Source: Actomonas aquatica
Lineage (GTDB): Bacteria > Verrucomicrobiota > Verrucomicrobiia > Opitutales > Opitutaceae
Length of the DNA: 64,000 nt
Direction: 5' to 3'
Assembly (NCBI RefSeq): GCF_019679435.2
Contig: NZ_CP139781.1
Location: forward strand, 5,204,001 to 5,268,000
Below, piece after piece: positions 1 to 11,598 of this stretch (positions are counted from its first letter, which is position 1; every line of letters begins with the position of its first letter). The notes below the pieces were generated by a model that saw only the letters and a program-made list of their open reading frames with translations, was not told where the DNA came from and did not search any database. A program made the position numbers and the translations under genes.

Positions 1-578
1 TGGCGAGCGGCGGTTCACCGCATCTTTCCAGCGGCGTGTTGGCGGTGCTGACGGCTGGCGTGGTGATCGCCGCGACCGAACCCTTTTTGCTGCGGGCGGC
101 GCCGCCCTCGGAATTTCAATTCACCTTCGCGCTGCCGGTGTTGGCTGACATCACGGACACCACCTCGGCGGAACTTACGAAACCTTCTACCACCATGGAC
201 ACCTCGACCCTGCTTACGATCGGCCTGTTCGCCACCCTGCAAGTGGCGATGTATCTCATCTGCCTGCTCAAGATCGGCGAGATCAGCCGCCTGGAGGTGC
301 CGGCGACGGTGAAGCTCGAGCTGATGAAGAACGAAGAGAACCTCTTCGACGGCGGCCTTTACGTCGGTATCGGCGGCACGGCGACGGCGCTCGTTTTTCA
401 GGTCTTGGGTTTGATCGAGCCCAACCTGTTGGCGGCGTATTCCTCCAACCTATTTGGCATCTGCTGCGTGGCGCTGGTGAAAATCCGCCACGTGCGACCC
501 TATCGTTGCAAGCTGGTGCTCGAGGCCGCGAAGACCGGCGCGCTGGGCGCGGCCGGGGCGGTGACCGTCGAAGATTGA
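1..578 (+). CDS. Hypothetical multi-pass membrane protein, 5' end possibly outside window
   Basis: The frame is open from the window edge. The first start codon inside is a GTG at 36, giving 180 aa, but the true start may lie upstream. At least three hydrophobic segments are visible: one at the N-terminus, one around residues 58-78, and a pair around 108-150. A short positively charged tail follows. No catalytic motif is recognised. The gene ends 16 bp before the coiled-coil protein at 595, so the two are probably co-transcribed. The small multi-pass protein followed by an N-terminally anchored coiled-coil protein loosely recalls paired membrane complexes, but no ExbB/TolQ or MotA motif is seen. 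Function unknown. Confidence 0.6.
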   Translation, partial: ASGGSPHLSSGVLAVLTAGVVIAATEPFLLRAAPPSEFQFTFALPVLADITDTTSAELTKPSTTMDTSTLLTIGLFATLQVAMYLICLLKIGEISRLEVPATVKLELMKNEENLFDGGLYVGIGGTATALVFQVLGLIEPNLLAAYSSNLFGICCVALVKIRHVRPYRCKLVLEAAKTGALGAAGAVTVED

Positions 579-594
579 GCTGATTTTCCGCGCG

Positions 595-2013
595 ATGAAT
601 CGCACCCTCTTACTCATCCTCTGCGACTTCCTGTTGCTCACGCTGCTGGCGCTCACGCGCTGGGAGACGGCGGAGCCGGAGCGTCCGGTGGAGCAAACGG
701 CTGGTCCGGTCGAGGCCGACGAAGGCGCCGTCACGGCGGCCGATGACGTGGTCGAGCTCATGCAGTTGTCCTTCGAGGATCAGCAGGCGGAGCAGGCGGC
801 GATGGAAGCCGACATGGCGGCCCAACTTGAAGCCCGCGCGGTCGAACTGGCGGAGCGGGAACGGGCGCTGCAGGAACTCGAAGCGGCGCGCAACGCCCTG
901 CAGGCGGAGCGGGCGACGCTGTCGGCGGATTTGGCCGAGACGCAGCGCACCGCGGCAGAGTTGCGCCAACGCGCCGAGAGTGCAGCGGGCGAAGCGGCGG
1001 CGTCACGAGCGAGAGTGGAGCAGTTGCAACGTGACTTGGAGGCCAAGGAAAACGAAGCCGCGCAGACGGCCGCGCAGGCCGCGCAGTTGGCGGAAGAGAA
1101 GGCGGCGGCGGAAGCGCAGGTGCAACAGCTCAACGTCGCGGTGGCCGTGGCGGAGCAGGAGAAAACGCTGTTGCGCGAGACGGCGCAGACCTTTCGCGAG
1201 CAGGCGGAGAAGGAGCGCGAGGAGCGCATCAAGGTGCAGGAGACGACCACCCAGCTCGCGCAGGGCGTGGGCGCGCTGGCGGAGCGGTCCGAGGCGATCA
1301 CGCAGGAGATCCGCGAGAACCGGCCGATCAACGCCAACATCCTGTTCAGCGATTTCCTGCTCAACCGCGTGCCGGCGCAGTTCAACGCGGCGCGGATCAA
1401 TGTGTTTGGCAACGAGCTGACCCGCAACGCGGTGGCGCGCACGATCCTGGTGCGCGACGGGGAAGCGATCTACGCGATCATGCATGTGGAGGACACGCCG
1501 TTCAATTTTGAGGAGCCGGCTTCGCAGTGGGCGCGGGTGTTTGTGACCCTGGCCAAGGACGGGGTGCGGGCGGCGGCCCCGGCGTTGCATTTCATCAATC
1601 GAGATCCGCGCATCGTGGCGATTCCGGTGGAGGCGTCACAGGCGACGGCACTGGGGGTGAAGATTTACGATATGACGATCGTTCCCTTCCGGTTTCCGGA
1701 GGCGGTGCTCATTAGCAAGGGCGGCGAAGGTTATGGCGAAGTGCCGTTTAAATTGGAGTCGGACCTGCCGGGTTATGTGCGCATGGACAACCGGTTGATT
1801 CGGCGGCTGGCGGGCGACTATTCGCCGAGTCGAGGCGACCTCGTGCTGTCCAAAACCGGTGAGTTGTTAGGCGTGATGGTGACGTCGGATTTGTGCGCGA
1901 TGGTCGATGAGATTTCGGCGGCGGGCACGATCCGCACCGGTGATACCAGCGGGCAAAATCTGGAAGGATTGCTGGAGCGCATGGAGGCGCTGGCGGAGAG
2001 CCGCGATCGTTGA
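595..2013 (+). CDS. Membrane-anchored coiled-coil protein with C-terminal globular domain
   Basis: 472 aa. Residues 1-22 form one hydrophobic anchor that starts MNRTLLLILCDF. A long Glu/Ala/Gln-rich segment (about residues 50-240) has heptad character typical of coiled coils. The C-terminal half (about 245-460) looks globular and beta-rich, with a segment near residue 415 (SRGDLVLSKTGELLGV) that resembles the last strands of trypsin-like folds. No Ser/His/Asp triad can be assigned, so a protease call is not made. It lies 16 bp downstream of the membrane protein at 1-578. Cytoplasmic versus periplasmic placement of the coiled coil is not decided by the sequence. Probably a cell-envelope scaffold, function unknown. 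Confidence 0.75.
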   Translation: MNRTLLLILCDFLLLTLLALTRWETAEPERPVEQTAGPVEADEGAVTAADDVVELMQLSFEDQQAEQAAMEADMAAQLEARAVELAERERALQELEAARNALQAERATLSADLAETQRTAAELRQRAESAAGEAAASRARVEQLQRDLEAKENEAAQTAAQAAQLAEEKAAAEAQVQQLNVAVAVAEQEKTLLRETAQTFREQAEKEREERIKVQETTTQLAQGVGALAERSEAITQEIRENRPINANILFSDFLLNRVPAQFNAARINVFGNELTRNAVARTILVRDGEAIYAIMHVEDTPFNFEEPASQWARVFVTLAKDGVRAAAPALHFINRDPRIVAIPVEASQATALGVKIYDMTIVPFRFPEAVLISKGGEGYGEVPFKLESDLPGYVRMDNRLIRRLAGDYSPSRGDLVLSKTGELLGVMVTSDLCAMVDEISAAGTIRTGDTSGQNLEGLLERMEALAESRDR

Positions 2014-2064
2014 TCGGTGATGGGCGAGATGAGCGCAGATGCTGCTGGTGAGAACGGTGGAGTT

Positions 2065-2146
2065 GTAGGGCCGCCGCTTGCGGCGTGCCGCATGTGCACG
2101 GGGGGACGGAGAGGCAGGGGCGGCGCGGCGCGAGCGCCGGCCCTAC
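2065..2146. repeat. Inverted-repeat intergenic element footed by GTAG
   Basis: The arms GTAGGGCCGCCGC (2065-2077) and GCGCCGGCCCTAC (2134-2146) are inverted copies with one mismatch. GTAG is at the foot of one arm, as in REP elements acted on by RAYT transposases. The element fills the gap before the sulfatase-like gene. Confidence 0.5.
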
Positions 2147-2162
2147 ATAGGAGGTTGTCGTG

Positions 2163-3278
2163 ATGAGGCCTAACATCCTATGGATCGTGACCACGCAATG
2201 GCGGGCGCAGGCGCGCGCGGCGATGGGCGATGTGAATGCGCGCACGCCGCACCTCGACGTGTTGGCCTTGGCGGCCGACGGTTGCGACTATCAGCAGGCG
2301 ACCACGCCGCATCCGTTTGGGCCCTTTGCGCGGGCGGCGATGCTTACAGGCGTAACGTCGCCGGAGAATGGCTTGGCGGATTATTGGGATCCGTTGCCGA
2401 GTGGAGCGCGCACGATCGCGCACGACATGAATGAGCGCGGTTATGTTACGGCGTGGTTTGGCAAGTGGCACTTGGCGGAGCGTGATCGCAATGCGCCGCT
2501 GGTGGGCGACGCGCATGCGCGTATGATCGTGCCGGATACAGCGCGCGGCGGCTTTGGTTTTTGGGAAGGATTTGAGAGTGGGTTTTTGCTCAATGATCCG
2601 TGGTTGCACGGCACGCGTTTGCCGGAGCCGGTGCAGGTGTCGGGGTATCAAAGCGACGTGCTGGGCGAACGGGCGGCGGCATGGTTGGCGGATCGCGAAG
2701 CGGCCGAGGCGCCGTGGTTTGCGGCGGTGAGTTTGGAAGCGCCGCATCCGCCGTATGCCGCGCCGGCGGCGGGCGTGAAACCGATGGCGCCGGAGGAGGT
2801 GGTGTTGGCGGACAACGTGCCGACAGCGGCGGCGGAGCGGGCGCGACGGGAGTTGGCGGGGTATTACGCGCACATCGAGGCGACGGATCGGGCGATCGGG
2901 CGGTTGGTCGCGACGTTGCCGGAGGACGCGATCGTGGTCGTCACTTCGGTGCATGGCGACATGCACGGGGCGCACGGGTTGTTTCGCAAAGGTTGGCCGC
3001 ACGAAGAGAGTGCGCGGGTGCCCCTGGTGGTGCGCGGGGCGCCGGGGGCACGTGGCGTGAACGATGGGCCGGTGTCGTTGCTCGATCTACCCGCGATGAC
3101 GCGGGCGTGGGCCGATGGGGAGGCGTGGAGCTGTGCGCGGGAGCGCGCGCCGATTTCGATGCCCTGCGTGGTGCCGTTGGCCGATCAGTGTGACCGGGTG
3201 TGGTCGGGGTGGCGGTCGGCGACGGAGAAGCGGGTTTGGGCGGAAGGTGGAGCCGAGTGGGTGCTGGGGGAAGACTGA
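2163..3278 (+). CDS. Sulfatase-fold protein lacking catalytic residues (pseudo-sulfatase)
   Basis: 371 aa from an ATG at 2163, placed 8 bp after AGGAGG (2149-2154). The overlapping GTG at 2160 is less well spaced. The fold markers of type I sulfatases are present: N-terminal PNILWIV, GKWHL near residue 100, APHPPY near 195, and HGD..G.HG..RK..PHEES near 265. The chemistry is absent. The formylglycine Cys/Ser of the CxPSR motif is Gly53 (GPFAR), the N-terminal metal Asp is Thr11, and the Asp of the late DHGD motif is Val263. It is shorter than usual (sulfatases are 450-550 aa). It may be a pseudoenzyme or carbohydrate-binding relative. It is convergent with a LacI regulator. Confidence 0.85.
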   Translation: MRPNILWIVTTQWRAQARAAMGDVNARTPHLDVLALAADGCDYQQATTPHPFGPFARAAMLTGVTSPENGLADYWDPLPSGARTIAHDMNERGYVTAWFGKWHLAERDRNAPLVGDAHARMIVPDTARGGFGFWEGFESGFLLNDPWLHGTRLPEPVQVSGYQSDVLGERAAAWLADREAAEAPWFAAVSLEAPHPPYAAPAAGVKPMAPEEVVLADNVPTAAAERARRELAGYYAHIEATDRAIGRLVATLPEDAIVVVTSVHGDMHGAHGLFRKGWPHEESARVPLVVRGAPGARGVNDGPVSLLDLPAMTRAWADGEAWSCARERAPISMPCVVPLADQCDRVWSGWRSATEKRVWAEGGAEWVLGED

Positions 3279-3290
3279 GAGGCAGGGTGG

Positions 3291-3309
3291 AGCGGCCGAG
3301 ACGGCCGCT
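3291..3309. terminator. Hairpin AGCGGCCG-AGA-CGGCCGCT between convergent genes
   Basis: A perfect 8-bp inverted repeat with a 3-nt loop, followed by GCTAC, sits in the 48-bp gap between the convergent sulfatase-like and LacI genes. The identical element with the same flanks occurs at 24436-24454, also between convergent genes. It may act as a bidirectional terminator and belongs to a dispersed REP-like family. Confidence 0.45.
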
Positions 3310-3326
3310 GCTACACTCCTGATAGT

Positions 3327-4448
3327 TCAGTCGTAGGCGACGGGGTGGGTGGTGCCGAAGGGGCCGGTGTTGACGAGGAGGTGGGCGGTTTTACGCAGGA
3401 GGGCGTGGTCGAGGCCTTCGGGCACCACGGGGGCGGTGGCGCCGTCGATCCAACGGCCGTCGATGACAGTGGTTTTGGGCTTTTGGGGCAGGCCGCGTTC
3501 GTGGCGCAGAAGCTGACCGGCGACGAGGTCGACGGCGGCGGCACCGATGCCATGGGCGTCCTGGTAAATGCCGGCGACGGCGCCGTCGTCTTTGGCGAGG
3601 TCGAGCGAGCAGTAGGCGATGTCGGTGGGGACGTTGATTTTGGCTTCGGCCAGCCATTCGAGGATGCGCGGTTCGGTGCTGATGATCGCATCGGGTTGGG
3701 CCAGCTCGACCCAGGCGAGGAAGCTCTTAGGATCGAGGTCGTAGGGACGATGGAGGAGGGCGTCGTTCCCAATGCCTTCGGCGAAGGTTTCGAGCAGGTA
3801 TCCGCCGGTCCATTGGTCGGCGACGCGGTGGTCGAGGCGGGCGGCGAGGGCGAGGCCGATGCGGCGGCGACCGGCGGCGTGGAGGCGGGCCACGCAGACG
3901 CGGGCGGCGGCGCTGTGGTTGTCGTTGGCGCGATGGAGGCGCGGTTCGGTGAGGGTGTAGGCGATGGTGGCGGCGGCGAAGCGCGGCCATTGCATGGCGA
4001 GGGTGCCGGGTTCGTAGAGGGGGGCGATGATCACGCCGTTGATGCCGCGGTTGTAGAGGATTTCGGAGAGGCGGGTCGCGTTGCCGCCGACGTCGCCCAA
4101 CCAGAAGTGTTCGAGGCGGTAGCCAGCGCGTTCGGCGCGTTCCTCGGCGCCCTCCCAGCAGCGACCCATAAACGGGCCGACGCGCCAACCGTCGCGGCGG
4201 TGATCGGAGGTGACCCAGGCGAGGGTGATGCGGTCGGTGGTGGGTTGGCCGGCGCGAATGGCGCTCATCGCTTCGGCGAGGAGCGGATTGGGGCGCCAGC
4301 CGAGCTCGTTGGCGATTTTTTGGATGCGTTCGCGAGTGGAGACCGGGATGCGCGGGTGGTTGCGCAGGGCCATGGACACGGCCGCCCGGGAAACGCCGGC
4401 GGCTTCGGCGATGGTGCCGAGGGAAGGGGTTTGGGAATGACGACGCAT
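3327..4448 (-). CDS. LacI-family transcriptional regulator
   Basis: 373 aa from an ATG. The N-terminal helix-turn-helix (residues 9-30, TIAEAAGVSRAAVSMALRNH) and hinge helix (about 45-60, NELGWRPNPLLAEAM) are typical of LacI. The rest is a periplasmic-binding-protein-like ligand domain, probably for a sugar or related small molecule. It is convergent with the pseudo-sulfatase and probably acts locally, but no sugar transporter is adjacent. An ACGCGT-centred, imperfect palindrome about 30-40 bp upstream of the start (4477-4490) is a possible autoregulatory operator, weakly supported. Confidence 0.92.
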   Translation of the reverse strand: MRRHSQTPSLGTIAEAAGVSRAAVSMALRNHPRIPVSTRERIQKIANELGWRPNPLLAEAMSAIRAGQPTTDRITLAWVTSDHRRDGWRVGPFMGRCWEGAEERAERAGYRLEHFWLGDVGGNATRLSEILYNRGINGVIIAPLYEPGTLAMQWPRFAAATIAYTLTEPRLHRANDNHSAAARVCVARLHAAGRRRIGLALAARLDHRVADQWTGGYLLETFAEGIGNDALLHRPYDLDPKSFLAWVELAQPDAIISTEPRILEWLAEAKINVPTDIAYCSLDLAKDDGAVAGIYQDAHGIGAAAVDLVAGQLLRHERGLPQKPKTTVIDGRWIDGATAPVVPEGLDHALLRKTAHLLVNTGPFGTTHPVAYD

Positions 4449-4509
4449 GGGGAAGGGCTGCGAAAACTAGCCGGAGTTTAACGCGTAACAAGCATCGATG
4501 TATGTTAAC

Positions 4510-4586
4510 GGGATGCGGGATGCGGGATACGGGATCCGGGATACGGGATCCGGGATCCGGGATCCGGGATGCGGGATGCGGGATGC
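4510..4586. repeat. Tandem array of 11 heptamers GGGATNC
   Basis: Eleven uninterrupted copies of GGGATNC, with N in order G,G,A,C,A,C,C,C,G,G,G. It lies between the lacI 5' end and the 3' end of the hybrid kinase gene. It is low-complexity and non-coding on both strands as far as can be seen. Confidence 0.9.
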
Positions 4587-4633
4587 GCGAGGCGCGGCTC
4601 GCGGGGCTTTTCTCGGTATCCGCTGGGGACGGG

Positions 4634-4685
4634 GATAAAGAGAAAGATAAAGAGGAAAGAGAAAGAGGCTGAGCCGGGGGCTCAG
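4634..4685 (-). terminator. Hairpin plus pyrimidine tract after the hybrid kinase gene
   Basis: Read on the minus strand, CTGAGCC-CCC-GGCTCAG (4669-4685) begins one base after the kinase stop. It is followed by a 35-nt pyrimidine-rich tract (4634-4668 is a pure AG/T-poor tract on the plus strand). This is consistent with an intrinsic terminator whose U tract is interrupted by C. Confidence 0.5.
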
Positions 4686-4686
4686 T

Positions 4687-8631
<3,945 letters not shown>

Positions 8632-8721
8632 TAGGGAATCCACCTCACGAAGAGGCAAAGCTGGCGGGGGGGCAATGTTGTTTCCGGTAGGGAAATTACG
8701 GGGATTTCGGCGGGAAATGCC

Positions 8722-11577
8722 TCAGCTGTCGGGGGATGGATCGGGGGACTCGACCGGCGATTCAACCTGGGGCGGGGTAGCGGTTTCGGTGGGGGGGCTC
8801 GACTGGGCGGGACTCGGTTCGGCCGCGGTGGGGCCGGAACCGGTGAGGGCGCGCAGGAAGTTGGTGGGACCATATACAAAGGTCCAGGCCGGCTCGTTGA
8901 GTTTCCCGCCGAGTTTCACCTCGAGGGCATGGGTAAGAGGAGTGAAGACGGTGTCGAGGATTCGGCCACGGCCGCCCTCGAAGGGACGCACGCGGGTGAG
9001 GAAATCGAGATTGCGGGTATCGAGGTAGTATTTGCCGTCGCCGTCGATGGCGCCGCGCGCGCCGGTGAGTTTGATGGCATCAAAATCCACCACCCGACCA
9101 TCGACGAGGAAGTCACCGTAGGCGTTGTCGAGCTGGAGTTTGGAGAAATTGAGCAGGCTGCTACCGAGCAACGTGGAGAGGGGGCCGAGGAGTTTGAGCT
9201 CGCCGAGATTGCCCTCCTCGATGGTGACGGCCCCCTGGCCTTGGTAGGCGTAGGGGTCGCCGGCCGGCCCCACGGCGGAGAGCGACAGGTTGAGCGCGCC
9301 TTCGGCGATGCGTTGCTGGAAATCGCTCTCGGGCTTGGGTTCTTCGCCGCGCCGGCGGGCCGACCAGGTTTCGACCGCGCGGATGGTTTGGCCGAGGTGG
9401 GCGTGCGAGAGGTTGAGGTCGAAGGCGATCTGACGGGAGTCGTCGGTCGGGTCGCGGGCGACCTCGATGCGACCATTGAGGGCGCCACCGGTGGCACCGG
9501 CGCTGAAGGGGTCGATGAGCAGGCGCTCGTCGGTTTGGTGGGCGGAAAACTCAGCGCCTTGCAGCGGGAAATCAAAAAAGGTCCAGGCGCCGCTGGTGTG
9601 CCCGTCGACGGTCACGTCGACCGTCGGGGTAGTGCCCCAATCGTCACGCGAGATGAGGGCATCGAGGCGGACGTCGACGGTGTCTTCGAGCGAGAACGGT
9701 TCGGCGATGGCGGTGCCGAGATCGCCCAGGAGTTTGGGCAGGGGATCGAGATCGGAGGTGCCCTCGGCATGCACTTCGAAGCGCGTCCAGCGGGTGCCGC
9801 GGGGCAGTTTCCAGGCGCGGCTGAAGCTGCCCCGCACCTCGCCGACGGGGCGGATGGCGTGGAAGTCGAGCACATCGGCCCAGCCCGGGCGCACGAAGAG
9901 GCGGGTGTTCATGTGGTCGAGGGCGATATCCTTGACCACGGCGTCGTCGCCGCGGGCCTGCACCCAGACGCGGGTGAGCAGGGGTTTTTTCCAACGTCCG
10001 CTCACCTCCACGTTGGCGTCGGGCGGCGCGACGGGAAATTGAAAATTGGACCATAAGTTGGGCCACCAGTCGCGGAACCAGCCGTTGATATCGGCCGGTT
10101 CGAGGCGGCCCTGGAGCAGGAAGCGGAAGTCGAGGGATTTGGTATCCATCTCGTAACTACCCGTGGCGCGGCTGGCGCCGCGCAGCAGGAGAATCTCGTC
10201 GGCGCGCAGGCTCGTGCCCGACCAGGTGACGCGGGCGGCGGTGGCGTCGAGATCAACACGGCGGGCGGTGACCGGACCGGTGCGGAAGGAGGCGGTGGCC
10301 TGCAGGGGGCGGCCGCCGGCGGCGAGGTTGAGGTCGACGGAGAGTTCCGGCGGTTCCGCCCAGCTGAGCAGGGCGGGCACATCGAAGTTCAGCTGGTGGC
10401 CGGCAATCTCGAGCAGGGAGGCGTCGAGCGCGGTGGCGAAGCGGATGCGGCCGGCGCGGGTGGTGACATCGAGGTCGATGGTGGCTTCGAGGGGATGGCC
10501 GGCGAGCTGGGTGTGGAGCAGCGCCTGCACCTGGGGCAGGGTGGCGACGCCGGCGCGCACGGAGGTGCCGCTCAGCTGTAGTTGAGATGATGATACGGTG
10601 GCGGCGGAGAGGTCGAGCAGGCGCGGTTCGAAGCGCAGGGGAGCGAGCGCCACCATGGACTCCAGTGAACTGCGCACCCCTTGGACGGTGACCTCGTGGG
10701 GCAGCTGGATGGAGTTGACGGTGAGATCGATGGTGCGGAGGCGCGCGGCGGGATCGAAATCGAAGGTGGTGGTGGCCGTGAGGCCGTGCAGTTGGATCGG
10801 AGTGGGGGCTGCGGGGCCGGCGGGCAGTTCCAGCTGGTCGAAGCGGAATTGGGCGGTGACGAAGGCGAGCCGCTCGGGATCGGGCTTGAAGTGGAGGGAG
10901 AGGTGAGGCCGTTGGTGCGGCGGCAGTTGCGGCAGATAACGGGCGGCGAGCCGGCAGGTGTCGAGGTAGTGCCGGGTGATCGTGGAAATGAGTTGGTCCA
11001 CCGGGAGACCCTGGCTGGGCGGCAGGTAAAACGCGCCGGAGAGGTCGAGCGGCAGCGGTCCGGCGTGGGCGGTGAGTTGATCGAGGTGCCAGAGCCGCGG
11101 CTCGTCGCCCGGGCGCAGGGTGAGATTGAGGTCCTGCACGAGCGGGGCGCGGGTGCCGGAGGGCGAGAGGGCGGCGGGGATGAGCAGGTCGGCGCCGTCG
11201 ATGCGCAGTCGTTGGAGGTCGACGTGGCGGAACCAGAGGGTGAGCGGGTTGAGCTCCAGGTAGATGGCATCGGCCTCGAGAATGGTCTCATCGAGTGCGC
11301 TGAGGTTGACGCGGGCTTCGCGCAGGAGGACATGGCCGCCGGGGTCGAAGGTGGCGCCGCCGAAGCTCACTTCGAGGCCGGAGGCGGCGAGGCGGGTTTC
11401 GATCTCGCGCAGGAGAAAACGCGGCACGGTGAGTTCGCGCGAGGAGAGGATGAAGCACTGGATGCCGAGGCCGATGCCGAGCAGCAGCCAGAGCGACCAC
11501 AGCGCGGCGGTCAGCGTGCCATGACCACACCAACGGGATCCTTCCCGGCAGAGTTTAAGCCATCTAGGCGGAGGCAT
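8722..11577 (-). CDS. AsmA-like / TamB-superfamily envelope protein
   Basis: 951 aa. One N-terminal membrane helix (about residues 24-46) is followed by a long, low-complexity beta-rich region. The last 200 residues match the AsmA-like C-terminal module found in bridge-type envelope proteins (SSLLNFSKLQLDNAYGDF, then a GDGKYYLDTRNLDF segment). Such proteins span the periplasm and are implicated in lipid transport or outer-membrane biogenesis. A Pro/Ser/Thr-rich tail ends the protein. It lies 21 bp downstream of the DUF4340 gene, so it is probably the last gene of that operon. The exact role is inferred from family only. Confidence 0.75.
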   Translation of the reverse strand: MPPPRWLKLCREGSRWCGHGTLTAALWSLWLLLGIGLGIQCFILSSRELTVPRFLLREIETRLAASGLEVSFGGATFDPGGHVLLREARVNLSALDETILEADAIYLELNPLTLWFRHVDLQRLRIDGADLLIPAALSPSGTRAPLVQDLNLTLRPGDEPRLWHLDQLTAHAGPLPLDLSGAFYLPPSQGLPVDQLISTITRHYLDTCRLAARYLPQLPPHQRPHLSLHFKPDPERLAFVTAQFRFDQLELPAGPAAPTPIQLHGLTATTTFDFDPAARLRTIDLTVNSIQLPHEVTVQGVRSSLESMVALAPLRFEPRLLDLSAATVSSSQLQLSGTSVRAGVATLPQVQALLHTQLAGHPLEATIDLDVTTRAGRIRFATALDASLLEIAGHQLNFDVPALLSWAEPPELSVDLNLAAGGRPLQATASFRTGPVTARRVDLDATAARVTWSGTSLRADEILLLRGASRATGSYEMDTKSLDFRFLLQGRLEPADINGWFRDWWPNLWSNFQFPVAPPDANVEVSGRWKKPLLTRVWVQARGDDAVVKDIALDHMNTRLFVRPGWADVLDFHAIRPVGEVRGSFSRAWKLPRGTRWTRFEVHAEGTSDLDPLPKLLGDLGTAIAEPFSLEDTVDVRLDALISRDDWGTTPTVDVTVDGHTSGAWTFFDFPLQGAEFSAHQTDERLLIDPFSAGATGGALNGRIEVARDPTDDSRQIAFDLNLSHAHLGQTIRAVETWSARRRGEEPKPESDFQQRIAEGALNLSLSAVGPAGDPYAYQGQGAVTIEEGNLGELKLLGPLSTLLGSSLLNFSKLQLDNAYGDFLVDGRVVDFDAIKLTGARGAIDGDGKYYLDTRNLDFLTRVRPFEGGRGRILDTVFTPLTHALEVKLGGKLNEPAWTFVYGPTNFLRALTGSGPTAAEPSPAQSSPPTETATPPQVESPVESPDPSPDS

Positions 11578-11598
11578 GGTGCACAGGGCGCCGCGGGC

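Noticed and set aside
36..242. Minus-strand frames in the first 1.4 kb (for example 15-242, 610-969, 780-1442)
   Set aside because: They lie opposite well-supported plus-strand genes and have Arg/Pro-rich shadow composition.
4510..4586. CRISPR-like or iteron array
   Set aside because: Seven-bp units without spacers; no replication gene adjacent.
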